Origin: Burkholderia sp. NRF60-BP8
GTDB lineage: Bacteria; Pseudomonadota; Gammaproteobacteria; Burkholderiales; Burkholderiaceae
Reading direction: 5' to 3'
NCBI RefSeq assembly: GCF_001522585.2
Contig: NZ_CP013373.1
Location: 2,108,001 to 2,172,000, forward strand
DNA: 64,000 nt
In this document: piece after piece, positions 18,492 through 27,933 of the stretch
Layout of the letters: the number at the start of each line of letters is the position of its first letter
How positions within the stretch are numbered: position 1 is the first letter of the stretch
Made by a program: the position numbers and the translations under genes
The notes under the pieces: model-generated
Told to the model about the DNA's origin: nothing
Databases searched by the model: none
The model's input: only the letters and a program-made list of their open reading frames with translations

Positions 18492-20227
18492 ATACCCATG
18501 TGCACGAATACGACGTCGTCGTGGTCGGCGGCGGCACGGCCGGCCCGATGGCCGCCATCAAGGCGAAGGAGCGCGATCCGTCCCTGCGCGTGCTGCTGCT
18601 CGAGAAGGCCCACGTGAAACGCAGCGGCGCGATCTCGATGGGGATGGACGGCCTGAACAACGCGGTGATCCCCGGTCATGCGACGCCCGAGCAGTACACG
18701 CGCGAGATCACGATCGCCAACGACGGGATCGTCGACCAGGAAGCCGTATACGCGTACGCCGCGCACAGCTTCACGACGATCGAGCAGCTCGATCGCTGGG
18801 GCGTGAAGTTCGAGAAGGACGGCACCGGCGACTACGCGGTGAAGAAGGTCCATCACATGGGCTCGTACGTGCTGCCGATGCCGGAGGGCCACGACATCAA
18901 GAAGGTGCTGTACCGGCAACTGAAGCGCGCACGCATCGCGATCACGAACCGGATCGTCGCGACGCGCGTGCTGACCGACGCGCAGGGCCGCGCGAGCGGC
19001 GTGCTCGGCTTCGACTGCCGCACCGCCGAATTCCACGTGATCCGCGCGAAGGCCGTGATCCTCTGCTGCGGCGCGGCCGGCCGCCTCGGTCTGCCGGCAT
19101 CGGGCTACCTGATGGGCACGTACGAGAACCCGACCAACGCGGGCGACGGCTACGCGATGGCCTATCACGCGGGCGCGGCGCTCGCGAACCTCGAATGCTT
19201 CCAGATCAATCCGTTGATCAAGGATTACAACGGCCCGGCCTGCGCGTACGTGACCGGCCCGCTCGGCGGCTTCACCGCGAACGGCAAGGGCGAACGCTTC
19301 ATCGAATGCGACTACTGGAGCGGCCAGATGATGTGGGAGTTCTACCAGGAACTGCAGAGCGGCAACGGCCCCGTGTTCCTGAAGCTCGACCATCTCGCGG
19401 AAGAAACGATCCGGACCATCGAGCAGATCCTGCATACGAACGAACGGCCGAGCCGCGGCCGTTTCCATGCGGGGCGCGGCACCGACTACCGCAGCCAGAT
19501 GGTCGAGATGCACATCTCGGAGATCGGCTTCTGCAGCGGCCACAGCGCATCGGGCGTATATGTGAATGCGCGCGCGGAGACGACCGTGCCGGGGCTGTAC
19601 GCGGCCGGCGACATGGCGGCCGTTCCGCACAACTACATGCTCGGCGCATTCACGTACGGCTGGTTCGCCGGGCAAAATGCGGCCGACTACGCGGCCGGCC
19701 GCGAACACGCGCCGGTGGACGACCGACAGGTCGACGCCGAGCGTTCGCGCGTGCTCGCGCCGTTGCTGCGCGAGCGCGGCCTGGCGCCGGCGCAGGTCGA
19801 GTACAAGCTGCGCCGCATGGTGAACGACTATCTGCAACCGCCGAAGGTGACGCGCAAGATGGAAATCGGGCTGCAACGTTTTGACGAAATTACTGAGGAT
19901 ATCGAAGAAATCAAGGCCGATAACCCGCACGAACTGATGCGCGCGGCCGAAGTGCGCGCGATCCGCGACTGCGCGGAAATGGCCGCACGCGCGTCGCTGT
20001 TCCGCACCGAGAGCCGCTGGGGGTTGTACCACCATCGCGTCGATTTCCCGCACCGCAACGACGCCGAATGGTTCTGCCATACGTGGCTGCGCAAGGATGC
20101 CGCGGGCGCGATGCGCAGCGAGAAGCGGCCGGTCGAACCGTACGTCGTGCCGCTTGCCGACGACGAACGCGGCGCCTACGCGCAGTTGCGCATCCGCGAA
20201 CCGGCCGCCCTCGCGGCCGCTCTTTGA
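18488..20227 (+). CDS. FAD-dependent oxidoreductase, AprA/fumarate reductase flavoprotein-like
   Basis: A 579-residue flavoprotein of the succinate dehydrogenase/fumarate reductase/APS reductase alpha superfamily. The FAD-binding Rossmann motif VVVGGGTAGPMAA is at residues 11-23, the second FAD segment GLYAAGDMAAV near 370, and the C-terminal helical domain ends with an HHRVDFPHRND motif like that of the SdhA/AprA group. The next gene encodes an AprB-like ferredoxin, so the two probably form a heterodimer. No signal peptide is present, so it is cytoplasmic. The substrate is not recognisable: no neighbouring sulfate-activation gene is present, which argues against dissimilatory APS reductase itself. 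Confidence 0.85.
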   Translation: MNTHVHEYDVVVVGGGTAGPMAAIKAKERDPSLRVLLLEKAHVKRSGAISMGMDGLNNAVIPGHATPEQYTREITIANDGIVDQEAVYAYAAHSFTTIEQLDRWGVKFEKDGTGDYAVKKVHHMGSYVLPMPEGHDIKKVLYRQLKRARIAITNRIVATRVLTDAQGRASGVLGFDCRTAEFHVIRAKAVILCCGAAGRLGLPASGYLMGTYENPTNAGDGYAMAYHAGAALANLECFQINPLIKDYNGPACAYVTGPLGGFTANGKGERFIECDYWSGQMMWEFYQELQSGNGPVFLKLDHLAEETIRTIEQILHTNERPSRGRFHAGRGTDYRSQMVEMHISEIGFCSGHSASGVYVNARAETTVPGLYAAGDMAAVPHNYMLGAFTYGWFAGQNAADYAAGREHAPVDDRQVDAERSRVLAPLLRERGLAPAQVEYKLRRMVNDYLQPPKVTRKMEIGLQRFDEITEDIEEIKADNPHELMRAAEVRAIRDCAEMAARASLFRTESRWGLYHHRVDFPHRNDAEWFCHTWLRKDAAGAMRSEKRPVEPYVVPLADDERGAYAQLRIREPAALAAAL

Positions 20228-20238
20228 GGAACCTTGCC

Positions 20239-20484
20239 ATGCCCCATACCCCGCACGACATCTTCCAGCGCAGCAGCGCGCCCGTGACGATCGACGAGAC
20301 GCTGTGCATCGCCGACAAGGGCTGCACCGTCTGCGTCGACGTGTGCCCGCTCGACCTGCTCGCGATCGACGTCACCAAGGGCAAGGCGTACATGCAGTTC
20401 GACGAATGCTGGTACTGCATGCCGTGCGAACGCGACTGCCCGACCGGCGCGGTCAAGGTCGACATCCCTTACCTGCTGCGCTGA
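20239..20484 (+). CDS. Two-[4Fe-4S] ferredoxin, AprB-like
   Basis: An 81-residue ferredoxin beginning 11 bases after the flavoprotein stop, with GAGGAA as ribosome site. Two cluster motifs are visible: C23-x5-C29-x2-C32-x3-C36-Pro and C57-x2-C60-x2-C63-x3-C67-Pro. The DECWYC context, with Trp58 beside the second cluster, resembles the corresponding region of APS reductase beta subunits; it lacks their C-terminal wrapping tail. Likely role: electron transfer to or from the flavoprotein. Confidence 0.9.
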   Translation: MPHTPHDIFQRSSAPVTIDETLCIADKGCTVCVDVCPLDLLAIDVTKGKAYMQFDECWYCMPCERDCPTGAVKVDIPYLLR

Positions 20485-20618
20485 CACGGCGCGCCACCCG
20501 CATCGACGACAGTACGATCGAGCCGGCGTGCGTCGACATCGAGCGCTGCTGTCTCGCGCTGTTGCGCGACGCCGCCTGAGCGCGCGTACTGGCCCACTCA
20601 CCGCACCGACTTTTCGCC

Positions 20619-21614
20619 ATGACCGCTTCTTCCCCCGCTTTCCCGCTGCCCGGCATGCCGTCCGCCGATCATGCGGCGCTCGTCGCGCGCCTCGCCGCGG
20701 CCGATGCCTCGGTGCGCCGCGTCGCACTGCTCGAACTCGCCGATCTCGAGGCGCCCGAACTCGTGCCGTCGTTCGTCGCGGCGCTGCGCGACGACCCGTC
20801 GGCCGACGTGCGCAGCGAAGCCGCACGCGTGCTCGACGCGTGGGAGCAGCCCGATGTCGTCGACGCGCTGTGCCATGCGCTGCTCGATCCGGACGACGGC
20901 GTGCGCGCAACGGCCGCGCACAGCCTGTCCGAACTGAAGGACGCGGCATCGGGCGCCGTGCTGCGCCGCTGGGCCGACCGGCCCGAGCCGTTCGTGCGCA
21001 CCGCCGTGCTGCGCGGCCTGCGCGAATTGCGCGACCCCGACGCGTTCGCGCCCGCACTGCGCGCGCTCGACGCGAGCGCCGCCGCCGTACGCACGGAGGC
21101 GGTCGTCGTGCTCGGCTGGCTCAAGGACGGCCGCGCGCTGCCGCCGCTCGCCCGCGTCGCGACCGCGGACGCCGATGCCGACGTGCGGCGCGCCGCGGTC
21201 GGCGCGATCGGGTTTGCAGCGGCCGGCGATACCGCCGTCGTCACCGCGTTGCTCGCGGCGCTGCGCGACGTCGAATGGCAGGTGCGCGAGGAAGCGGCCG
21301 CCACGCTCGGCAAGCTGCGCGTCGCCGTTGCGCGCGACCCGCTCGTCGCCGCGCTCGACGACGATTACTGGCAAGTGCGCGTGCGCGCCGTCCGCGCGCT
21401 CGGCCAATTGCGCGATGCGGCCGCGGCACCGGCCGTCGTCGCGCTGCTCGCGCATGCGATCAGCAATCTGCGCAAGGAAGCCGCCCTCGCGCTCGGCGAA
21501 TTGCGCGACCGGGCGACGCTGCCCGCGCTGCACGACGCGCTCGACGATCGCGACCCCGAAGTCCGCAAGGCCGTGCGGATCGCGATCGGACAGATCGACG
21601 AGGCGTCGCGATGA
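20619..21614 (+). CDS. HEAT-repeat (PBS lyase-type) protein
   Basis: A 331-residue protein made almost wholly of about nine helical HEAT repeats of roughly 31 residues. Recurring elements include DVRSEAARVLDAW, GVRATAAHSLSEL, DVRRAAVGAIGFA, QVREEAAATLGKL, QVRVRAVRALGQL, NLRKEAALALGEL and EVRKAVRIAIGQI. Such proteins act as scaffolds or, in the CpcE/NblB group, in cofactor attachment. It lies between the ferredoxin and a DUF971 gene and overlaps the latter by four bases, so an assembly or docking role for the flavin/Fe-S pair is plausible but inferred. The 134-base gap before it has no recognised feature. Confidence 0.85.
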   Translation: MTASSPAFPLPGMPSADHAALVARLAAADASVRRVALLELADLEAPELVPSFVAALRDDPSADVRSEAARVLDAWEQPDVVDALCHALLDPDDGVRATAAHSLSELKDAASGAVLRRWADRPEPFVRTAVLRGLRELRDPDAFAPALRALDASAAAVRTEAVVVLGWLKDGRALPPLARVATADADADVRRAAVGAIGFAAAGDTAVVTALLAALRDVEWQVREEAAATLGKLRVAVARDPLVAALDDDYWQVRVRAVRALGQLRDAAAAPAVVALLAHAISNLRKEAALALGELRDRATLPALHDALDDRDPEVRKAVRIAIGQIDEASR

Positions 21615-21889
21615 TTACGCCGATCGAAATCGCACTCGATCGCCCGGCACGCGCACTGACGCTGTCCTGGCCTGACGGCTCGGCGCAACGCATCGACTTT
21701 GCGCGGTTGCGTAGCGATTGCCCGTGTGCGGAATGCCGCAAGATCCGGCTCGACGGCGGCCGCATCGACGCGCGGCCGGACCTGACGCTGGACGGCGTGG
21801 AACCGCTCGGCTACGGCGTACGCTTCCTGTTCGGCGACGGTCATGCACGCGGCATTTATCCGTGGCCGTACCTGGCGGAGATCGCGTAG
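21611..21889 (+). CDS. DUF971 (GBBH-like N-terminal domain) protein
   Basis: A 92-residue protein consisting only of the DUF971 domain, also found at the N-terminus of gamma-butyrobetaine hydroxylase and near Mrp-type Fe-S carriers. Zinc-site ligands by analogy with the hydroxylase are Cys37, Cys39 and Cys42 (DCPCAEC) and His78 (GDGHARG). The GIYPWPYL ending is typical. It overlaps the HEAT gene (ATGA), so the two are translationally coupled. Function unknown; a role with Fe-S proteins is inferred. Confidence 0.88.
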   Translation: MITPIEIALDRPARALTLSWPDGSAQRIDFARLRSDCPCAECRKIRLDGGRIDARPDLTLDGVEPLGYGVRFLFGDGHARGIYPWPYLAEIA

Positions 21890-21995
21890 CGGCGACGATG
21901 CGGCTGTCGCGGTCGAGCGGGCTGGATGGCAGGCATGCGAAAACGCTGCGATACTGACGCCCACGATCGCCGCCACCTACCGTGGGAGCAGCACC

Positions 21996-22880
21996 ATGCA
22001 AACCCCAGTCGGATTCATCGGCCTCGGCGTGATGGGCACGCCGATGGCGCTCAATCTCGCTCAGGCCGGCACGCCGCTCGTCGTGTGGAGCCGTTCGCAC
22101 GGCAACGACGATGCGCTGCGCGACGCCGGCGCGCGCGTGGCCGAGGACATCGACGACGTATTCGTGTCCTGCCGCACCGTGATCCTGATGCTCGCGAACG
22201 ACGCGGCGATCGATGCCGTCCTCGCGCGCGGCACGCCCGGTTTTGCCGCGCGGGCCGGCGGGCACACGATCGTCAACATGGGTACGAATGCGCCCGAATA
22301 CTCGCGTGCGCTCGCCGACGCCATCGCCGCCGCGTCGGGCCGCTACGTCGAGGCGCCGGTATCGGGCTCGCGCAAGCCGGCCGAAGCCGGCCAGCTCGTC
22401 GTGATGCTGGCCGGCGCACCCGACGACGTCGATGCCGTCCGCGCGCTCGTGAAGCCGCTGTGCCGCGACAGTTTCGTGTGCGGCGACGTGCCGTCGGCGC
22501 TGACGATGAAGCTCGCCGTCAACCTGTTCTTGATCACGATGGTCACCGGTCTCGCCGAAGCCACGCATTTCGCGCAGCGTCACGGTATCGACCTCGCGCG
22601 CTTCGCCGACGTGCTGAACGCAGGCCCGATGGCGAGCGACGTGTCGCGCGTGAAGCTCGGCAAGCTCGTCGCGGAAGATTTCTCGGTGCAGGCGGCGATC
22701 ACCGACGTGCTGAAGAATGCGCGCCTCGTCGCCGAATCCGCGCGGGGCATCGGCATCGCGTCGCCGCTGCTCGACATCTGCCACGCGCTTTACGGCGAAA
22801 CCGAGCAGGCCGGGCATGGCGCGGCCGACATGGTCGCCGTGATCCGCGCGATCGAACGGCGTACCGGGAACGCCCGATGA
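21996..22880 (+). CDS. NAD-binding beta-hydroxyacid dehydrogenase
   Basis: A 294-residue protein of the 3-hydroxyisobutyrate/tartronate-semialdehyde reductase family. The dinucleotide motif GFIGLGVMGTPMALNL lies at residues 6-21, the substrate-site motif VEAPVSGSRKPAEAGQL near 121-137, and the catalytic Lys in MKLAVNLFL near 173. It probably reduces or oxidises a small 3-hydroxyacid or semialdehyde. It follows the DUF971 gene by 106 bases; TGCGATACT at 21947-21955 could be its own extended -10 box, so membership in the upstream operon is uncertain. Confidence 0.88.
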   Translation: MQTPVGFIGLGVMGTPMALNLAQAGTPLVVWSRSHGNDDALRDAGARVAEDIDDVFVSCRTVILMLANDAAIDAVLARGTPGFAARAGGHTIVNMGTNAPEYSRALADAIAAASGRYVEAPVSGSRKPAEAGQLVVMLAGAPDDVDAVRALVKPLCRDSFVCGDVPSALTMKLAVNLFLITMVTGLAEATHFAQRHGIDLARFADVLNAGPMASDVSRVKLGKLVAEDFSVQAAITDVLKNARLVAESARGIGIASPLLDICHALYGETEQAGHGAADMVAVIRAIERRTGNAR

Positions 22881-22923
22881 GCCGCGTGTACGCTCACGCG
22901 CTCGTTCGAACCAACGGATACGT

Positions 22924-23403
22924 ATGACCCTGTCCGCAACCGGCCACGCAGCTTCCTTGCGCCCCGTTCCCGCCGTGATCGGCATCGTGCTGCGCGAACG
23001 CGACGTGCTGCTCGTGCGCCGCGCGAATCCGCCCGATGCGGGCTGCTGGGGCTTCCCCGGCGGCAAGATCGAGCCGGGCGAGCCGCTCGCGGATGCGGTC
23101 GTGCGCGAGATCGCGGAAGAGACGACGGTCGACGTGGAAGCGCTCGACGCCTTTACCGCGCTGGACGCGTTCGATTACGATGCGCACGGCGCCGTGCGCC
23201 AGCATTTCATCCTGGTCGCGGTGCTGTGCAGATGGTTGCGCGGCACGCCGGCCGCCGGCGACGATGCGCTCGACGCACGCTGGTTCGACATCGACGAACT
23301 CGAGCGCGACGATTTGCCGATGAGCGCGGGCGTGCGCGACGTCGCGCGACGGGCGATCGAGCGGGCGGCGGTGTTGGGCAACGCGCGTCCGCCATCCGCC
23401 TGA
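22924..23403 (+). CDS. NUDIX hydrolase (ADP-ribose pyrophosphatase-like)
   Basis: A 159-residue protein with a NUDIX box: GGKIEPGE at 46-53 followed by REIAEETTV at 61-69, matching G-x5-E-x7-R-E-U-x-E-E-x-G-U except Thr for the last Gly. The GCWGFPGGKIE context resembles ADP-ribose/NADH-type pyrophosphatases. Substrate is otherwise undetermined. It starts 43 bases after the dehydrogenase. Confidence 0.88.
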   Translation: MTLSATGHAASLRPVPAVIGIVLRERDVLLVRRANPPDAGCWGFPGGKIEPGEPLADAVVREIAEETTVDVEALDAFTALDAFDYDAHGAVRQHFILVAVLCRWLRGTPAAGDDALDARWFDIDELERDDLPMSAGVRDVARRAIERAAVLGNARPPSA

Positions 23404-23497
23404 CGCTTCGCTGCCGCTTGCGTATCGGCGCGATGCGTTCGCTCCGTCACGGCGCCGACAACCTGTCGAGCGCCGCCGAATCACAACCTATCAAACC

Positions 23498-23947
23498 ATG
23501 ATCAGAATTCGACCATCCACCCAGGCCGACGGCACGCGCGTGCTGGATATCTGGCGCAACGCCGTCGACGCCACCCATCACTTCCTGAGCGACGACGATC
23601 GTCGTTCCATCGAATCCGAAGTCGTCGCGTTTTTACCGCGCGCACCGCTCGAGCTGGCCGTCGACGAAACCGATCGCCCGATCGGTTTCATGCTGCTCGA
23701 CGGCAGTCACATGGAGGCGCTGTTCGTCGATCCTGAACACCATGGCACGGGCGTCGGGCGGCGGCTGGTCGAAGAAGCACTCGAGCGCCATCCCGACCTG
23801 TCGACCGACGTCAACGAACAGAACGAAGCGGCGGCGGGGTTTTATGAGCGGCTCGGATTCGAGCGCTGCGGGAGGTCGGAGGTGGATGGACAGGGGCGGC
23901 CTTATCCGCTGATTCATCTTCGTTATCGCGGGAGTGGTCGGGACTGA
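23498..23947 (+). CDS. GNAT-family N-acetyltransferase, YjaB-like
   Basis: A 149-residue GNAT protein closely resembling E. coli YjaB as I recall it: VDATHHFLSDDD near residue 29, PIGFMLLDGSHMEALFVDPEH, then the acetyl-CoA-binding loop GTGVGRRLVEEAL (about 84-96) and NEQNEAAAGFYERLGFE near 108-124. The acetylated substrate is unknown. It stands alone between the NUDIX gene and a convergent RNA-ligase-like gene. Confidence 0.88.
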   Translation: MIRIRPSTQADGTRVLDIWRNAVDATHHFLSDDDRRSIESEVVAFLPRAPLELAVDETDRPIGFMLLDGSHMEALFVDPEHHGTGVGRRLVEEALERHPDLSTDVNEQNEAAAGFYERLGFERCGRSEVDGQGRPYPLIHLRYRGSGRD

Positions 23948-24031
23948 GCCGGAGTCCGGGCAGGAACGGGACACGGCACCGGCCCGGGCCGGACGCGCTG
24001 AAACGACACCGCCCTTGCGGTATCGCGATTA

Positions 24032-24616
24032 TCACGAGGAGTTGCCGGTCGCCAGCGGCCAGCGCCCCAACACGTCGTAGTGCGACTTGCCGAGCCAGCT
24101 ATCGATCAGGACGAAGTCGAACACGGTCCAGGTAATCGGCTCGATCCGATACTCATCGGGCCTCCGTGCGCCATACAGCAGCGTCACGTGCGGGGTGAAA
24201 CCCGAAGGAAAAACGCGCACGCCTGCCCGTTTCAGCGCCTCTCGCAACTGCCGCCGAAAATCGATCAAGCCGTCCAGACCGGCCCGCCCCATCAACACCA
24301 GCGGCTGATGACCGGGACGCCCGTTGAAGCTGACGATCTTGTCGAACGTCACGGAGAAAGACGGCACGTCCATGCGGTCCGCCACCGCACGTGCCCGTGC
24401 AAGGGTAGCGCCCGGCACGTAAGCGAAGTCGCCGAGCGAGCCCAACGTGATGTGCAGACGCTCTGTGCCCACCAGACTGTCCTTCTCCAGCCGCATGCTT
24501 TCGGTAAGGCCGGCAATGCGCGCCGCCGTGACCAGGTCCGGCAGCACGGCGAAAAAGAAGCGGTGCACGGGCGCCGGCGGCGGCGCATCGAATCCGGGTA
24601 GCGTCAGTTGAGTCAC
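24032..24616 (-). CDS. thpR: 2'-5' RNA ligase / 2H phosphoesterase family protein
   Basis: A 194-residue protein of the 2H phosphoesterase superfamily. The paired H-x-T-x motifs are HITLG (near residue 55) and HVTLL (near 142). ThpR proteins join or open 2'-5' linkages in RNA and hydrolyse 2',3'-cyclic phosphodiesters; physiological substrates are uncertain. It is divergent from the exonuclease gene, sharing a 133-base upstream region. Confidence 0.85.
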   Translation of the reverse strand: MTQLTLPGFDAPPPAPVHRFFFAVLPDLVTAARIAGLTESMRLEKDSLVGTERLHITLGSLGDFAYVPGATLARARAVADRMDVPSFSVTFDKIVSFNGRPGHQPLVLMGRAGLDGLIDFRRQLREALKRAGVRVFPSGFTPHVTLLYGARRPDEYRIEPITWTVFDFVLIDSWLGKSHYDVLGRWPLATGNSS

Positions 24617-24749
24617 GACAGCACGTCCGACAGGCCTGGAACGGGATTTTCATTATCGTCAATCGAACGCCGGCCCGCTCGCCGATCGATGAATCCGCCG
24701 TTCGCGAGCACGGAGATGCTACCCTCTCGGCCAGACTCGACACCCTCTG

Positions 24750-25388
24750 ATGAAGCATCCGAACTCAACCATGCAAACCGTCGCGGTACTGGACTTCGAA
24801 ACAACCGGGCTGTCGCCGAATCTGGGCGACCGTGCGACCGAAATTGCCGTCATCCTGCTGCGCGACGGGCAAATCGTCGACCGTTTCCAGAGTTTGATGA
24901 ATGCAGGCAGACGCATCCCGTCGGATGTCGTTGCGCTCACCGGCATCACCAACGACATGATCGCGGCGGCGCCACCAGCGTCCGAGGTCATGAAGGAAGC
25001 GGCGGCGTTCGTCGGCAAGCATGCGGTCGTCGCCCACAACGCCGGTTTCGACAATCGCTTCTGGCAGTCGGAACTGGGGATGCTCGGCATGTCGGCCGAC
25101 CATGCGTTTGCGTGCACGATGCTGGTGGCGAGACGGATCTACCCGGACGCCAGGAGTCACCGCCTGTCGAGCCTGGCCGAGATGCTGCGGTTGCCGCAGA
25201 CGGGCCGTGCGCACCGCGCGATGGTCGATGCCGAGATGGCTGGGCATCTGTGGTGCCGGTTGCAGCAGGATATCTCGCGGACTTACGGGCTAGACCGGAT
25301 CGATCACGCGCTGATGTCGCGGGTTCAGGCGACGACCAAGGCGAAGGTGCCGATGTATCTGCGGTCGCTTGGGCGGGCGTGTGCGTGA
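24750..25388 (+). CDS. DEDDh 3'-5' exonuclease (DnaQ-like)
   Basis: A 212-residue exonuclease domain protein. The three Exo motifs are visible: LDFETTGLSP (14-23), AHNAGFDNRFW (about 95-105) and HRAMVDAEM (about 154-162), giving the DEDDh set. It lacks polymerase-binding or helicase domains, so it is a free-standing nuclease related to the PolIII epsilon subunit rather than epsilon itself. An alternative start, MQTVAVLD, lies seven codons downstream. Confidence 0.88.
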   Translation: MKHPNSTMQTVAVLDFETTGLSPNLGDRATEIAVILLRDGQIVDRFQSLMNAGRRIPSDVVALTGITNDMIAAAPPASEVMKEAAAFVGKHAVVAHNAGFDNRFWQSELGMLGMSADHAFACTMLVARRIYPDARSHRLSSLAEMLRLPQTGRAHRAMVDAEMAGHLWCRLQQDISRTYGLDRIDHALMSRVQATTKAKVPMYLRSLGRACA

Positions 25389-25448
25389 CGCATCCCGTCC
25401 CGGAACGGAAAACACGACACGCGCTGACTGATTGCACCCGTTAACGCA

Positions 25449-25480
25449 AAACGGCCTGGCAATGAATTGCCAGGCCGTTT
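25449..25480 (+). terminator. Long perfect hairpin terminator, probably bidirectional
   Basis: A perfect 15-bp stem pairs 25449-25463 with 25466-25480 and ends in TTTCTTGC on the plus strand; on the minus strand it is followed by TTGCGTTAA. It lies about 60 bases after the exonuclease stop and 120 beyond the guaA stop and can serve both. The remaining 25481-25600 shows nothing else. Confidence 0.75.
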
Positions 25481-25600
25481 CTTGCCCGCGTGAGCCGGGG
25501 CAGCATGCCATCCAAACCGGCAACCCGCTTGCGAACTATCGCGACATCAAGCGATGCGCAACGGCACAAGCGGAATCGAACGCCGGTTCAGTCGGATTGC

Positions 25601-27220
<1,620 letters not shown>

Positions 27221-27327
27221 GGCTGCGGACGGGATGAAGAGAATAAGAAAAGCAGCGCATCGAGCGCTGCGTCAAAAGCATGGTCGGCGGCGTCGGGCGG
27301 CAGGCGGCACGCGCGACGCATCGCCGG

Positions 27328-27927
27328 TCAATCCTGCGACGGCGGGCGCGCGTCGAACGCGACGCTGCCTGATGCGCGGTCGGACGCGGCCGACGAGGTC
27401 GCCGCGGCCGGCGCCGAAGGCGCCACCGGACGGCCGACGACCGGCTCGACCCGCGGCTGCGCTGCGGAGGCCGGCGCCGGTTCGACCGGACGCTGCGCGC
27501 TCCGGCCTTCGAGCGCCTGCACTTTCTCGCGCCGGCGCACGGCCGATGCGAGCCGCACGCCGCCGAGGCCGAGCACGATCAGCGCGACTCCGGCCACGGC
27601 CGACAGCACCCGGCCGGCGGCCGCGAGCGCGGGCCCGCTGCCGGTGCCGATCGACCACACGACCGTCAGCACGCCGGTCAGCCAGTACACGTGGCCGACC
27701 GACCGCGCGACGGGCGCCGTGAGGTCGCCGTTGAACGCCGCATGAAACGCGAGCCACGCGAGCCCGAGCAGCGCGATACCGAACGCCTGGCCGAGCATCG
27801 CCGGCTGGACGTTCGCCAGTTGCAGCGCGTTGAACAGCGCCTGCCAGGGCGTCAGCACGAACAGCACGCCGAACGCCAGCAGCAGCACGGCATCGACGAT
27901 CAGCACGGCTCGCAGCAGCGGTTTCAT
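27328..27927 (-). CDS. Small integral membrane protein, function unknown
   Basis: A 199-residue protein with four predicted hydrophobic segments (about residues 5-27, 44-65, 78-96 and 108-128). A cytoplasmic-looking tail follows (from about 135), rich in Arg, Pro and Ala, that looks disordered. I recognise no catalytic motif. It starts six bases after the guaB stop and lies between guaB and guaA, so it is co-transcribed with them; whether it has anything to do with purines is unknown. Confidence 0.8.
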   Translation of the reverse strand: MKPLLRAVLIVDAVLLLAFGVLFVLTPWQALFNALQLANVQPAMLGQAFGIALLGLAWLAFHAAFNGDLTAPVARSVGHVYWLTGVLTVVWSIGTGSGPALAAAGRVLSAVAGVALIVLGLGGVRLASAVRRREKVQALEGRSAQRPVEPAPASAAQPRVEPVVGRPVAPSAPAAATSSAASDRASGSVAFDARPPSQD

Positions 27928-27933
27928 CGGCGA

